Source: a virus. From it: a stretch of 64,000 nt of DNA. The notes beneath the pieces are model-generated. The model was not told where the DNA came from. It was given only the letters and a program-made list of their open reading frames with translations, and made no database searches. The position numbers and the translations under genes were made by a program. The stretch covers positions 21,487 to 85,486 of the IMG/VR virus record IMGVR_UViG_3300023179_000062; one strand, written 5' to 3'. This document shows positions 49,795-58,794 of the stretch, piece by piece. Every line of letters begins with the position of its first letter. Within the stretch, counting starts at the first letter, position 1.

Positions 49795-49802
49795 TTAGCT
49801 AT

Positions 49803-50636
49803 ATGCAAGAGATTTCACAGTTTAATGACATTCTAAATCTATTAGAGTCCGCTAATAAGACGTTAGAGTCTAATATTTTTGTTCCTTCTTTGAAAAAAGA
49901 GATAGTATCTAGGACATTAAATGCAAACCACACAAAAAATATAGTAAAAACTACTGTTGAGGGACCGTTTGCCGAAAATCAATTCATATTAGTCATGTAT
50001 AATGTGTTAGCGGATGTGTTAGGTTCAACTATAGACTTGAACACTTTGAATTTATATGATAAAATATTGATTTTGTTGCAGTTGCGCTCTAAAAATATAC
50101 AAGATGAATATAAAATCACTTTCGTATCTGCTGATGGCGAACAGAAAATTGAAAATTCTATTTCACTCAGTAAGCATATTGAAAAACTTAAAAAAAATTC
50201 GCCTAGTTTTGAAACCATAACAGATGGAACGAAGAACGAGGACACAATGGTATATAATTATACATTAAATATTCCATCAATCAAAGAAGAATTTGTCTTT
50301 GAGAATAATTTATACCAAGAAAAGATTTCTAAAATTGACGGAACCAATAATCAACAGTTAAAAACTCTGATTGCTCCGATGTTCTTAAGTCATATTGCAC
50401 CATTTGTCAAAACTCTAACTATAAATGATACCTTAGTCGATCTAGCAGTTCGTAATGTAAATGAGCGTATAGCAATTGTGGAACATTTATCCTCTAAGGC
50501 ACTTCTAGATATTATAAAGAAAGTGGATGATGCCTTTGGTAAAGATATGCAGAATGCTACTAAGGTAACAAAGATTATTGACGGAGTTTCTTATACAGGA
50601 ACCATCAAAATAGATGCTGCATTCTTTATAGAGTAG
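49803..50636 (+). CDS. Second hub-assembly-type protein, possibly gp51-like
   Basis: 277 residues with an organisation parallel to the preceding gp26-like protein: an N-terminal VPSLKKEIVSRTLNANHTKN segment, a helical TIDLNTLNLYDKILILLQLR stretch like LLDLVKE/FTILDRFVIVLFF of its neighbour, and a C-terminal helical part. It lacks the CxxC pairs. In T4 two small catalysts, gp26 and gp51, act in hub assembly, and this could be the second. Paralogy with the neighbour is inferred from layout, not aligned. Confidence 0.55.
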   Translation: MQEISQFNDILNLLESANKTLESNIFVPSLKKEIVSRTLNANHTKNIVKTTVEGPFAENQFILVMYNVLADVLGSTIDLNTLNLYDKILILLQLRSKNIQDEYKITFVSADGEQKIENSISLSKHIEKLKKNSPSFETITDGTKNEDTMVYNYTLNIPSIKEEFVFENNLYQEKISKIDGTNNQQLKTLIAPMFLSHIAPFVKTLTINDTLVDLAVRNVNERIAIVEHLSSKALLDIIKKVDDAFGKDMQNATKVTKIIDGVSYTGTIKIDAAFFIE

Positions 50637-51087
50637 GATTCTGTGGAGCAGCCTGTCTAACAGATGTCGGATTTAAATGTCCGTTTAACTGAGTAAATGC
50701 TTGAATGATGTAATTAGTCACATCCACTACATATTTGTCATTTGGATTGGCAGTTTGTAAGTTTTTTAACTGTTTCAAAAGTTGGGTGGACTTAATATTA
50801 CCTACGATTGATTTCCATGCTTGCGAACCTGCATTTTTAGCAACTGAAACATTTGGCTTATATCCACTTTGGGTTTGTTGAGCGGACTGTTGCTGTTGTT
50901 GGGCTTGCTGTGCAGGTTGTGCCTGAACATTAGGCGCTAATTCCTGTACAACCTTCAACTGGAAGGCATTTAATTCATTATTCTCCACCATTTTCGTTAA
51001 TTGGGTGTCAGAATATTTGCCACATTCTACATCATTACGGAATTTATCAGAATATAGGGCTTGTTCATAAATTAAAATTGAGAACAT
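50626..51087 (-). CDS. Late protein with a Gln-rich linker and LIYE leader
   Basis: 153 residues on the opposite strand within the hub cluster. The N-terminus MFSILIYEQALYSDKF has L-I-Y-E, like NIYE and LIYE of other small late proteins here. Residues 50-75 are a Gln/Ala-rich linker, and the C-terminal 80 residues are helical (SQAWKSIVGNIKSTQLLKQL). It has a late promoter back to back with that of the tape measure gene and overlaps the end of the convergent gene by 11 nt. Family unknown. Confidence 0.6.
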   Translation of the reverse strand: MFSILIYEQALYSDKFRNDVECGKYSDTQLTKMVENNELNAFQLKVVQELAPNVQAQPAQQAQQQQQSAQQTQSGYKPNVSVAKNAGSQAWKSIVGNIKSTQLLKQLKNLQTANPNDKYVVDVTNYIIQAFTQLNGHLNPTSVRQAAPQNPTL

Positions 51088-51093
51088 ATACTT

Positions 51094-51101
51094 TATTTAT
51101 G
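51094..51101 (-). promoter_or_regulatory. Late promoter box before the Gln-rich gene
   Basis: CATAAATA on the minus strand, 6 nt before the ATG at 51087. Confidence 0.6.
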
Positions 51102-51102
51102 A

Positions 51103-51110
51103 AATAAATA
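51103..51110 (+). promoter_or_regulatory. Late promoter box before the tape measure gene
   Basis: AATAAATA, 6 nt before the ATG at 51117; one base from the divergent box at 51094. Confidence 0.65.
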
Positions 51111-51116
51111 GAATTA

Positions 51117-53225
51117 ATGGCAACAACAACTCCCAATGACTTATTAACCGCGATTGATGCATATATGGCATCGAAAGGTAAAGGTATGGGATATCTAGCG
51201 ACTAGAGTGAGTGAACTTTTCGATGATAAAGATGCACCACTGAATGCTAAAACCGGACCACTAAGTTATATACATGAAATTTTTGACGATCTTCGGTTAG
51301 ATGTTAGATCATTGCATGTGGGTGCTGCATCACCTTTAGCAGTTTTTAGAAAAGAGACAAATTGGCTCAATAGAACATTGAAGTCATTTAATATAAAAAT
51401 CAAAAAAACTATGACTAGTTTAGATTTAATGGATTCTTATATTAAAGCAATGTCACATATCAATACTCCTAGTGGTAAAGGGGCTAGTAACACTCCATAT
51501 AAATTAACCTCTGATGGGTTATTGAAAGTGGCATTATTCGGTACCAAATGGAAATGGCCCGGAAGTCCAATGAATATGTTACCTGTGGTTGTTACAGGGT
51601 TCAGTATAAGTGCATTAACTGCCCTGTCATCATTTACTAATAAAGAGAAAATATTACCAACTTCTTCTAATTCGCCTATAAACAACGCTACTATTAGGCC
51701 CACACAAGTTAACACTGCGGTTGTCAACAATAATGTATCTGGCGAGACATCTTCGGGGGGTGGATGGTTATCTTCTATACTTGGAATTGGTGCTGGTTTG
51801 TTAGGAATTGGATGGTTAAATTCAGAAATGGATGAATCTTCTACTGGTAAAAAAATTAAAGAACATGTAAAGAATTTTATATCTCAAACATTTGATTCTA
51901 TTGGAAAATTCTTATCAGATAAAAAAACAATTAACAAACTTAAAAATGGTATAGCTTCTACATTAAGTGGAGTATGGTGGATTTTAGAAAAAGCATTTTC
52001 TAAAATAATCATTCCAGTGTTTACTGGTCTGATGGATGAAGCGCCTACTATTGCCAAAGCATTATTATTCAAAGGTATTTCGTGGCTAAATAAAATAACA
52101 TTTAAACTCTTTGATCTTAAAAATTGGGAAAAAAATATAAAAGGTTTTTTGAAAAATCCTCCCCCTTTACCGGGAAAAAAGGGCATAGGAGGTATCATAA
52201 GTAAATTATCTGTATTTGTTAGAAAAATTGCTCCTAAACTATTAAAGGGATTGAAATGGATACCCGGTTTAGGCACACTTATATCTGTTGGATTCGGTAT
52301 TGATCGTATTTGGAAAGGTGATTATTTTGGAGGATTTTTAGAAATAGCATCTGGAATAGCATATATTTTTCCCGGTGTGGGAACCGCAATCGGATTGGGA
52401 ATTGATGCTCTTAATATGTTCTTAGACTATAAACAAGATTCTGAACCTAATAAGGGTAAAGCATCTATATTAGGAGGTACCGTTTCAGAAATTTTCTCAT
52501 CTGCTAGAAAATGGATAGAAAATAAAATAGGTAAAAACCTAAAAGATTTACCTATTATAGGTAATTTTTTGAAAATAGGTGAATATATTGATAAAATGAA
52601 AACTGATCCGTTAGGAGGTTTACATGATGTGTTATCTTCGCTAGGAGGATTTATGGTTATACCGGGATTATCATCTACATTAAGTTTTATTAATTGGATG
52701 TCTTCACCAGATAAAGGAAACGATGTATCACAAGTAAAAAGTGATATTAATTCTTGGTATAATCCGTTAAAATTAACCGACAAAATATCTAATTGGGCAA
52801 AATCTTTATATGATTCTGCAACATCTATATTCAATGGTTCACCAGAAATTAAATATACTCCTGATGATATTAATGCGATGATGTATGGGGCAAATAATGT
52901 AAAAGATATTAAAAATATTAAAGCTGAACGATTTAATGATGCAACCGTTATTCAGCCACATTCCAAAGATCAAATCCTAATGGCTAAAAATGGTGGACCG
53001 TTTGATATTGCTATGAAACAAATGAATATATTAATGCGTGATAAATTAGATATGTTAATTGATATTATGACTGCAAATGTTCATGCAACTATTGAAGGAA
53101 GTAGTGCTGTGGTGAAAACTGTTGCATCCACATCTAATAGAGGGGGAGGATCATCTGGAGGATTTAGTTCTTCTCATGATGCTATACGTTCTATGAGAAA
53201 TCAAGTTAATCAAGCTATACGTTAA
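51117..53225 (+). CDS. gp29: Tape measure protein, gp29-like
   Basis: 702 residues (T4 gp29: 590 aa), which set tail length and line the tube. Features are long helices, a Ser/Gly/Asn linker near 200, hydrophobic stretches that could enter the host membrane (LSSILGIGAGLLGIGWLNSE, GLKWIPGLGTLISVGFGIDR, EIASGIAYIFPGVGTAIGLG) and a helical C-terminus (MKQMNILMRDKLDMLIDIMT) ending in a Ser/Gly-rich tail. It lies between hub-assembly genes and the tube-cap gene, the expected position. Sequence identity to gp29 itself cannot be judged here. Confidence 0.75.
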   Translation: MATTTPNDLLTAIDAYMASKGKGMGYLATRVSELFDDKDAPLNAKTGPLSYIHEIFDDLRLDVRSLHVGAASPLAVFRKETNWLNRTLKSFNIKIKKTMTSLDLMDSYIKAMSHINTPSGKGASNTPYKLTSDGLLKVALFGTKWKWPGSPMNMLPVVVTGFSISALTALSSFTNKEKILPTSSNSPINNATIRPTQVNTAVVNNNVSGETSSGGGWLSSILGIGAGLLGIGWLNSEMDESSTGKKIKEHVKNFISQTFDSIGKFLSDKKTINKLKNGIASTLSGVWWILEKAFSKIIIPVFTGLMDEAPTIAKALLFKGISWLNKITFKLFDLKNWEKNIKGFLKNPPPLPGKKGIGGIISKLSVFVRKIAPKLLKGLKWIPGLGTLISVGFGIDRIWKGDYFGGFLEIASGIAYIFPGVGTAIGLGIDALNMFLDYKQDSEPNKGKASILGGTVSEIFSSARKWIENKIGKNLKDLPIIGNFLKIGEYIDKMKTDPLGGLHDVLSSLGGFMVIPGLSSTLSFINWMSSPDKGNDVSQVKSDINSWYNPLKLTDKISNWAKSLYDSATSIFNGSPEIKYTPDDINAMMYGANNVKDIKNIKAERFNDATVIQPHSKDQILMAKNGGPFDIAMKQMNILMRDKLDMLIDIMTANVHATIEGSSAVVKTVASTSNRGGGSSGGFSSSHDAIRSMRNQVNQAIR

Positions 53226-53231
53226 TAACAT

Positions 53232-53239
53232 GATAAATA
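53232..53239 (+). promoter_or_regulatory. Late promoter box before the gp48-like gene
   Basis: GATAAATA, 6 nt before the ATG at 53246. Confidence 0.6.
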
Positions 53240-53245
53240 ATTATT

Positions 53246-54229
53246 ATGGCATCGACATCAGTATTATATAATAAACCTACAGAAGGTGCAAGTTTTTTAA
53301 CTCCTAAAGTGACAGGTGATATTAATGTTGTCGATGATTTTGCATGGACATTATCACCGAAATCAGCTAGGAAAGATGTCCCCTATATATACTTAGAAGA
53401 ATATCAGCAGACTACAGGGCAATTAATCGCATCTTTATCATATTATTCTCGTATCGCAGCTAATTTTGTGGCGGGTGAAACACCAAAAAATGTATACGAA
53501 GTTTATAAATATAAATATCTAGCAGAACCAACAGAATTTAGATATAGATTTCCATATTTCTCACAAGCGAAACATTCTAGGAGCACCAATTTTTCAGGCG
53601 AAGATAGTAAAAATCCTTTCCAATCTAGTATTGATTTAGGAAGAACGATGTTGGGATACGGACAGGGAAGCACTGCACAAGCTTCTCGTTTTTTTGGAAA
53701 AGAAATGGGAAATATAGGTAAATTAGCTACTTTAACAGAAACGGGAATCGCTATAGGAAATACAGTATTGCAGGGTAATATAAATTTCGAATTTCCTCAA
53801 AAATGGGTATCAACTAGTGAAAATTCAATATCAGTTAAATTTCATTTATTTAATACTGTATCATTAGAAGATACAGTATTAAATCGTGATCTTGCATTTA
53901 TATTAACATACCAGAATTCTGCAAGTAGAAGGAACTTTGCATTGAATGATCCGGTTGTGTTATATTCGTTAACCATTCCTGATGTGGTACATTTTCCCGC
54001 ATGTTACATGGATTCTCTCACAATTAATAATATTGGTAACACAAGATTAATAAAACATCAGGGGGTTGAGCGTATTATACCGGAAGCATACGAGTTTAAT
54101 ATGTCATTTAAATCATTATTTATGCCGACAAGAAATATCATGCTTGCACTTGATGATGGTGTCCCGGTGAAAACATTTGGAACATTTGCCGAGTTTAGTG
54201 AAGAGATGGATAGGTTAATATCCCGGTGA
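53246..54229 (+). CDS. gp48: Baseplate tail-tube cap protein, gp48-like, with an altered C-terminus
   Basis: 327 residues (T4 gp48: 364). Motifs of T4-like tube-cap proteins are SARKDVPYIYLEEYQQ near 40, YRFPYFSQAKHS near 110, QGNINFEFPQKWVSTSENSI with SVKFHLFNT near 190, and the tube-like C-terminal part DPVVLYSLTIPDVVHFPACY and VERIIPEAYEFNMSFKSLFM. The 3' end carries a 59-bp tandem duplication whose shift is not a multiple of three. The gene therefore stops early in the second copy (ending MDRLISR), and an unused former end (TEFSEETAKMLPGSK) remains downstream. Confidence 0.75.
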   Translation: MASTSVLYNKPTEGASFLTPKVTGDINVVDDFAWTLSPKSARKDVPYIYLEEYQQTTGQLIASLSYYSRIAANFVAGETPKNVYEVYKYKYLAEPTEFRYRFPYFSQAKHSRSTNFSGEDSKNPFQSSIDLGRTMLGYGQGSTAQASRFFGKEMGNIGKLATLTETGIAIGNTVLQGNINFEFPQKWVSTSENSISVKFHLFNTVSLEDTVLNRDLAFILTYQNSASRRNFALNDPVVLYSLTIPDVVHFPACYMDSLTINNIGNTRLIKHQGVERIIPEAYEFNMSFKSLFMPTRNIMLALDDGVPVKTFGTFAEFSEEMDRLISR

Positions 54230-54280
54230 AAACATTTGGAACATTTACCGAGTTTAGTGAAGAGACGGCTAAGATGCTAC
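54163..54280 (+). repeat. 59-bp imperfect tandem duplication at the 3' end of the gp48-like gene
   Basis: Copy 1 spans 54163-54221 and copy 2 54222-54280. The first 26 bases of each are identical, then substitutions accumulate toward the end. The second copy is read in a different frame and supplies the TGA at 54227. Confidence 0.9.
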
Positions 54281-54294
54281 CTGGTAGTAAGTAA
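54222..54294 (+). pseudogene. Remnant of the former C-terminal coding end of the gp48-like gene
   Basis: Read in the original frame this stretch encodes (I)PVKTFGTFTEFSEETAKM then LPGSK and a TAA at 54292, continuing the sense of the gene if the 59-bp duplication is removed. It is not translated in frame with the current gene. Confidence 0.7.
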
Positions 54295-54298
54295 TAAT

Positions 54299-54619
54299 AT
54301 GTCATCACAATTAAACATTTATGATTATGCAAATATTTTCTCCACTTTTACAGACGAAGATGGATATAAGTATTTTGATTTACTTAATAATCTTGTAATT
54401 CAAGGAGAGATTGATTCGGTATTATATAGTGAAATCTTTTATAATGAAAACACTTCTTGGTACGATTTATCATATAAATATTACGGAACAACCAGACTGT
54501 GGTGGACAATTCTAATTGCTAATAATATTATCAATCCTTTCGATGTAAAAACAGGTGAAAGAATAAAAATACTAAGAAAAGAAGTTATATCAGAAATATT
54601 ATCAAATATAAATAATTAA
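54299..54619 (+). CDS. gp53: Baseplate wedge protein, gp53-like
   Basis: 106 residues from the ATG at 54299 (MSSQLNIYDYANIF). A longer frame from 54236 would begin inside the duplicated remnant and is rejected. The C-terminal half WYDLSYKYYGTTRLWWTILI, NNIINPFDVKTGERIKIL is the conserved LysM-like part of gp53 (196 aa in T4), which joins wedges to the hub. Its last bases contain the late box of the next gene. Confidence 0.82.
   Translation: MSSQLNIYDYANIFSTFTDEDGYKYFDLLNNLVIQGEIDSVLYSEIFYNENTSWYDLSYKYYGTTRLWWTILIANNIINPFDVKTGERIKILRKEVISEILSNINN
54607..54614 (+). promoter_or_regulatory. Late promoter box before the gp27-like gene
   Basis: Perfect TATAAATA inside the 3' end of the gp53-like gene, 6 nt before the ATG at 54621. 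Confidence 0.65.
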
Positions 54620-54620
54620 A

Positions 54621-56225
54621 ATGTCCGATATTAATCCCAGTACCTACTCATTTAATAACCAAGACTATGATTTTACAGTGAGATTATATAATGGTATAAA
54701 TGATATATATTTAACAAACACAGCATGGGATGACTTATACTTAGAAGAAGATATTTTTAATCTTTTTATGAGGGGGTCTATCATAATTAATAATCCATAT
54801 AATATATTAGAACGCTCTTCTAAAGAAGCTAGGGACGCGCAAGGAGATTTATTAAAACTTGAATATAAATTTAGAAATGATGGACGCGACACTTTATATA
54901 TCTCAATAAAACCTAAAAGCGACAATATATTAGCAGAATCTCTAAAGGTAAAGTTAGATGATGATAGATGGTTAATTGAATTAGAACTAGTTGTATATGA
55001 AACACAAGATTTACCAAATGATGATACGTCACAAAAAAAGAAAAAATTATTTTTTTGGGAAAAATCTTATCAGATGATGTCTGAAAAAGATTCAGAATTC
55101 TCTACGGCAATAGCTGGTGAAAATGCTAATAAAACTGGACAAGATCAAGCAAATGACGATGCAAGAAGTCTTCCAACAGGTTCAGCATTGAAGGCATTAT
55201 TTGAAAATGATGAATATTTTAAACAACATGTTGAATCTATTCCTGATTCTTCATGGAATATAGGCGACACATCTAATCTATTATTCTACACTTCTCCTAT
55301 TGGAAATAAATTCATTGATGATTTATATGCTATATATAATAACCATGTTGCATCAGAAAGTGAAGGAAGCCAGCCATGTATTTTAAAATTGGAACGTCCT
55401 ACTGAAAAAGGTAAGATGCGTCAATTTACCCTTAAAACAATTCAACAATATTTCAAAGAAGCTGGTAAAGAAGAACCGGGACGTTATCAATTGGAACATT
55501 TTTTTATTAGAGAACAGACTGAGGAAGAGAAGGCTCCCCTTATCAAAAAGGCACCCCTATCCAGCAGTCAATCCAGTGAAATAAAAGGCGATGAATTTAA
55601 TCTAATTCGTAGTTATAATTTGACAGACTTATCAGGTAAAGATTATTCAGTTAATTTAGCAAATCGTCGAATAGTATCATATAATTCATCTGATAGACAA
55701 TGGAATATTGAATCAAAGGTGCATTCTGCTACAGAATGGCAAAATTTTTTTAATGAACGTATTAAACCTAACATACTAGTTTCTTCCAGCATTAAAAATG
55801 ATCCTTTACCTGTAACGCCTTATATAAAATTAGGAGAAAATAGTATAGTGGAGTACTCTACAAGACCTAATGAAAAAGGTCGATATGCAACTGGACGTAA
55901 TAAAATATTAAAATATTTCTTATTTTCAAATCTATCTATTTCATTCACCACTAGAGGTTTAACGCATCGTCAACCGGGTCGATTTTTCGGATTATCTAAG
56001 CAATCGCTTAATGATAAAGAGTATGATCATAAATTAGAAGGTCAATATTTTGTTACAGGAGTTAAACATTATTTCTCCAACACTCAACGTGGATACTACA
56101 CTGAATTAGTTGCAGTTAAAACCCATGTTTATCGTGAAGATATTAAATTACCAGATGGTGATGTTTTTATAATAGGTAAAATACCATTTACCCCTATACC
56201 ATTAAAACCAGTAATACCGGGTTAA
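54621..56225 (+). CDS. gp27: Baseplate central hub protein, gp27-like
   Basis: 534 residues (T4 gp27: 391). gp27 trimers form the hub ring that holds the gp5 spike. Features are an N-terminal beta domain (DFTVRLYNGINDIYLTNTAW, EEDIFNLFMRGSIIINNPYN), a middle helical, variable part with a long charged linker, and the C-terminal hub strand set RQPGRFFGLSKQSLNDKEYD, LEGQYFVTGVKHYFSNTQRG and YYTELVAVKTHVYRE. It lies between gp53-like and gp5-like genes. Confidence 0.75.
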   Translation: MSDINPSTYSFNNQDYDFTVRLYNGINDIYLTNTAWDDLYLEEDIFNLFMRGSIIINNPYNILERSSKEARDAQGDLLKLEYKFRNDGRDTLYISIKPKSDNILAESLKVKLDDDRWLIELELVVYETQDLPNDDTSQKKKKLFFWEKSYQMMSEKDSEFSTAIAGENANKTGQDQANDDARSLPTGSALKALFENDEYFKQHVESIPDSSWNIGDTSNLLFYTSPIGNKFIDDLYAIYNNHVASESEGSQPCILKLERPTEKGKMRQFTLKTIQQYFKEAGKEEPGRYQLEHFFIREQTEEEKAPLIKKAPLSSSQSSEIKGDEFNLIRSYNLTDLSGKDYSVNLANRRIVSYNSSDRQWNIESKVHSATEWQNFFNERIKPNILVSSSIKNDPLPVTPYIKLGENSIVEYSTRPNEKGRYATGRNKILKYFLFSNLSISFTTRGLTHRQPGRFFGLSKQSLNDKEYDHKLEGQYFVTGVKHYFSNTQRGYYTELVAVKTHVYREDIKLPDGDVFIIGKIPFTPIPLKPVIPG

Positions 56226-56250
56226 ATGGTATTTTATTGGTAAAATACAA

Positions 56251-56258
56251 GATAAATA
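56251..56258 (+). promoter_or_regulatory. Late promoter box before the 347-residue hub gene
   Basis: GATAAATA, 5 nt before the ATG at 56264. Confidence 0.6.
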
Positions 56259-56263
56259 TTTAA

Positions 56264-57307
56264 ATGGCAGAAGTCGTTACAGAACAGTTTTATCAAAGTC
56301 TAAGAGCTAGTCCATCGGGACAACAGCAGACAGGAACTATATTTGATGAACTCCACGGAGCAATGCAGACCTCACAGAACCCCTTAGATCGAACGGTTCA
56401 GATGATTTCTGAAACCCATGGACCATGGTCGGGGGGTTCAAACTCTTTATTCGGGTTCACCACCATGATTGCATCTATTTTAAACATTCCTATTTTAACA
56501 GTTTTATCAAATAAAATTGGGAATGCGGCGTGTGCAGTGGAAAAAGCGATATCATTATTACCTCCTTCATATGTAGGACGAGGAAACACCTTAACGGGTG
56601 CCACAATGAATACCGCACTTCTTAGAGAGTTTGTAACTACTGTTCAGAACATGCATCCGGCAATTAATGAATATATTGCAATGCACCAAGACACTTTCCC
56701 CTACTTTGCTCCTACTAGTGAAGAAGTGGGGTCTTTTGCATATATAACCATCAGAGAAACCGAAACCGATCCTTCTAAATGGGGTAAAAAGAATAATTCA
56801 GGATGTTTAGATAATAATTCTAGAATTCATAAAAATCAGACATTTAAAATGATACCATCTATTCATCAAGGAATGGATACTAGTAATCGTTTAGTTAATA
56901 CTATATTTGTTAGAAATTTGCAAGGAGATAACAACATGGCAGTGTTACATCCTGACTATAGTCAGGAACGGGCCATTGTACATGGTCATAACTTTACCAT
57001 GGATGTGTTTCAAGCAGGACGTAGAAAATCAGCAATGCCGGGATGTCTAGCGGCGATTATCGAATTAGCAGGTGATCTAATACGCTTAATAAATAAATTC
57101 TTCTGTCTATTATCTTTAGGTAGATATGAATTAGAAACATTTAATATCACTTTTGCACAAGGCGGACCAAATGATAGTCCTGTAACAATTGTTGTTGATA
57201 ATAAGGGACGGTTAATATCAACCGCTCCAAAATCAAATACTGTCAATGATCCTACAAACGATAAAATGATAAATGCTAAGACGGAGCATAAACAGGAGAA
57301 ACAATAA
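56264..57307 (+). CDS. Uncharacterised baseplate-hub cluster protein
   Basis: 347 residues. An N-terminal Gln/Ser/Gly-rich part is followed by a hydrophobic segment near 60-100 (GFTTMIASILNIPILTVLSN), a helical region NTALLREFVTTVQNMHPAIN, and a beta domain containing VNTIFVRNLQGDNNMAVLHP and ERAIVHGHNFTMDVFQAGRR. A second hydrophobic stretch AAIIELAGDLIRLINKFFCL is near 270. Between gp27- and gp5-like genes, with a 1-nt overlap to the latter, it is probably a hub component delivered with the tube tip. Family not recognised. Confidence 0.6.
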   Translation: MAEVVTEQFYQSLRASPSGQQQTGTIFDELHGAMQTSQNPLDRTVQMISETHGPWSGGSNSLFGFTTMIASILNIPILTVLSNKIGNAACAVEKAISLLPPSYVGRGNTLTGATMNTALLREFVTTVQNMHPAINEYIAMHQDTFPYFAPTSEEVGSFAYITIRETETDPSKWGKKNNSGCLDNNSRIHKNQTFKMIPSIHQGMDTSNRLVNTIFVRNLQGDNNMAVLHPDYSQERAIVHGHNFTMDVFQAGRRKSAMPGCLAAIIELAGDLIRLINKFFCLLSLGRYELETFNITFAQGGPNDSPVTIVVDNKGRLISTAPKSNTVNDPTNDKMINAKTEHKQEKQ

Positions 57308-58794
57308 TGGGACAATATAATGATCAATACCGAGGGATTATTATCAATCATAATGACCCAAACAATGCAGGACGAGTAAAAGTGTTCGTTCCAGAAGTCA
57401 ATGCCACTCTTCTCACAAATTGGAATAAAGACCTTAAAAACGATAAAGCTATCACCCATATGGGCGATAACACAGGAACATCATTAACTCGTGAAATCCA
57501 AGATAGATTACGTAAAATGTTGCCGTGGGCAGAAGTCTCCTATCCTATTTTTGGTATGTCAACTCCTGCATTTTTCGATGCAGCCGCTAATATATCATTT
57601 ATAGGTAATGATGGAGGTTTGACCAGTCAAGACAGCAACAAAACCGCAGAAGCATTTGAGCAAGATAAATCAGAAGAATCACAAAGAAAGGATGCTCCTC
57701 CCACTACTGATTCATATGCGAAGTCTCCTCGCCAAACAATCTATCAAGTAGATGTTAACACAGGTAAAACCATGTGTTTACCTGTTAACTGTGGCAATGG
57801 AAATCCTAATCAGACATCCTTTCCTTCTATATATTTAGGTTATAAAAAGAATTCATGTATATATAATTTGATACAGAATCAACCTAAGACATATACTATA
57901 GGTGAAACTATTATACCTCCATCAGATGCTAATCCTATTAATGATTTCAACACTGATAAAAATATTTCTATATCACGAATTACATTAGATGTGCAAAACC
58001 CTGACATCACTATCAATGATAAAAAGGTTGATGTGAATGCTACTATTTTCGGAGTAAAGTGTTTCGTTCCTATTGATAACTCAAACTTAAGATATAATCC
58101 ACCTATTCTATTCGAGACATCTACCTCATCAAACTTTCCAGAAAATTATAATGATATTCCGATACGTATGACAATAAACGGAAGCAATAAAATTACACAA
58201 GATTTCTACTATTCATCTATGAATGGAAACAGTTATATCTATAAAGCGGGTAATATGGCCGTAGGTATCAGTGCAGATAATATCAATAAAATAACCTTGG
58301 CAACTAATGGCTCTCCCACAAACATATCAAAGTTACAGAAAATCTTACCATTGATTATTGCTAATTTAGGATTGTTGCAAACTTTAGGTAATATCATTAT
58401 GCCTAGAGGTACTACCAATAAAACAATGATTTCTAGAGGTGGCGGCGGTAGCGAGTTATATAACCATGTCAATTCATCATTATTACCTGAACAAGTTAGA
58501 AGAAATTCATTAATTGGTGCTCATAATAATGCATCTAGATATACCCAAAATCAAGGCACTAGAAATATGTCAGATTATAAGAGTAATACAGAAGCAAATA
58601 TTCAAGGTAGGCCAGATATGAATGGACCTTATCGTTCTTCTGATCAAAATAATAACTATAAAGGTATTGTATCTATGCCTGCACCGGGCGCACATGTATG
58701 GGTGCGTTTCGAACAAGGTGATCCTAATCGTCCTATAATTATTGGAACATTTACATCTAAAAATGATATGATGAATATATACGGAATGATATGA
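57307..58794 (+). CDS. gp5: Baseplate hub OB-fold protein, N-terminal part of gp5, with an altered C-terminus
   Basis: 495 residues. Residues 1-80 are the gp5 OB-fold start (YRGIIINHNDPNNAGRVKVF, then VPEV and MLPWAEVSYPIFG). The end (YKGIVSMPAPGAHVWVRFEQ, GDPNRPIIIGTF) is the closing part of the same fold, so an insertion of about 330 residues splits it. No lysozyme domain is seen, unlike T4 gp5; the spike is on the next gene. A 23-bp tandem duplication shifts the frame at the 3' end: the protein ends MMNIYGMI in place of an earlier MKNIYGVETK. Confidence 0.78.
   Translation: MGQYNDQYRGIIINHNDPNNAGRVKVFVPEVNATLLTNWNKDLKNDKAITHMGDNTGTSLTREIQDRLRKMLPWAEVSYPIFGMSTPAFFDAAANISFIGNDGGLTSQDSNKTAEAFEQDKSEESQRKDAPPTTDSYAKSPRQTIYQVDVNTGKTMCLPVNCGNGNPNQTSFPSIYLGYKKNSCIYNLIQNQPKTYTIGETIIPPSDANPINDFNTDKNISISRITLDVQNPDITINDKKVDVNATIFGVKCFVPIDNSNLRYNPPILFETSTSSNFPENYNDIPIRMTINGSNKITQDFYYSSMNGNSYIYKAGNMAVGISADNINKITLATNGSPTNISKLQKILPLIIANLGLLQTLGNIIMPRGTTNKTMISRGGGGSELYNHVNSSLLPEQVRRNSLIGAHNNASRYTQNQGTRNMSDYKSNTEANIQGRPDMNGPYRSSDQNNNYKGIVSMPAPGAHVWVRFEQGDPNRPIIIGTFTSKNDMMNIYGMI

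Noticed and set aside
54236-54298. Longer start for the gp53-like gene (MEHLPSLVKRRLRC...)
   Set aside because: It lies within the second copy of the 59-bp duplication and its residues do not fit gp53; the ATG at 54299 gives the expected N-terminus.
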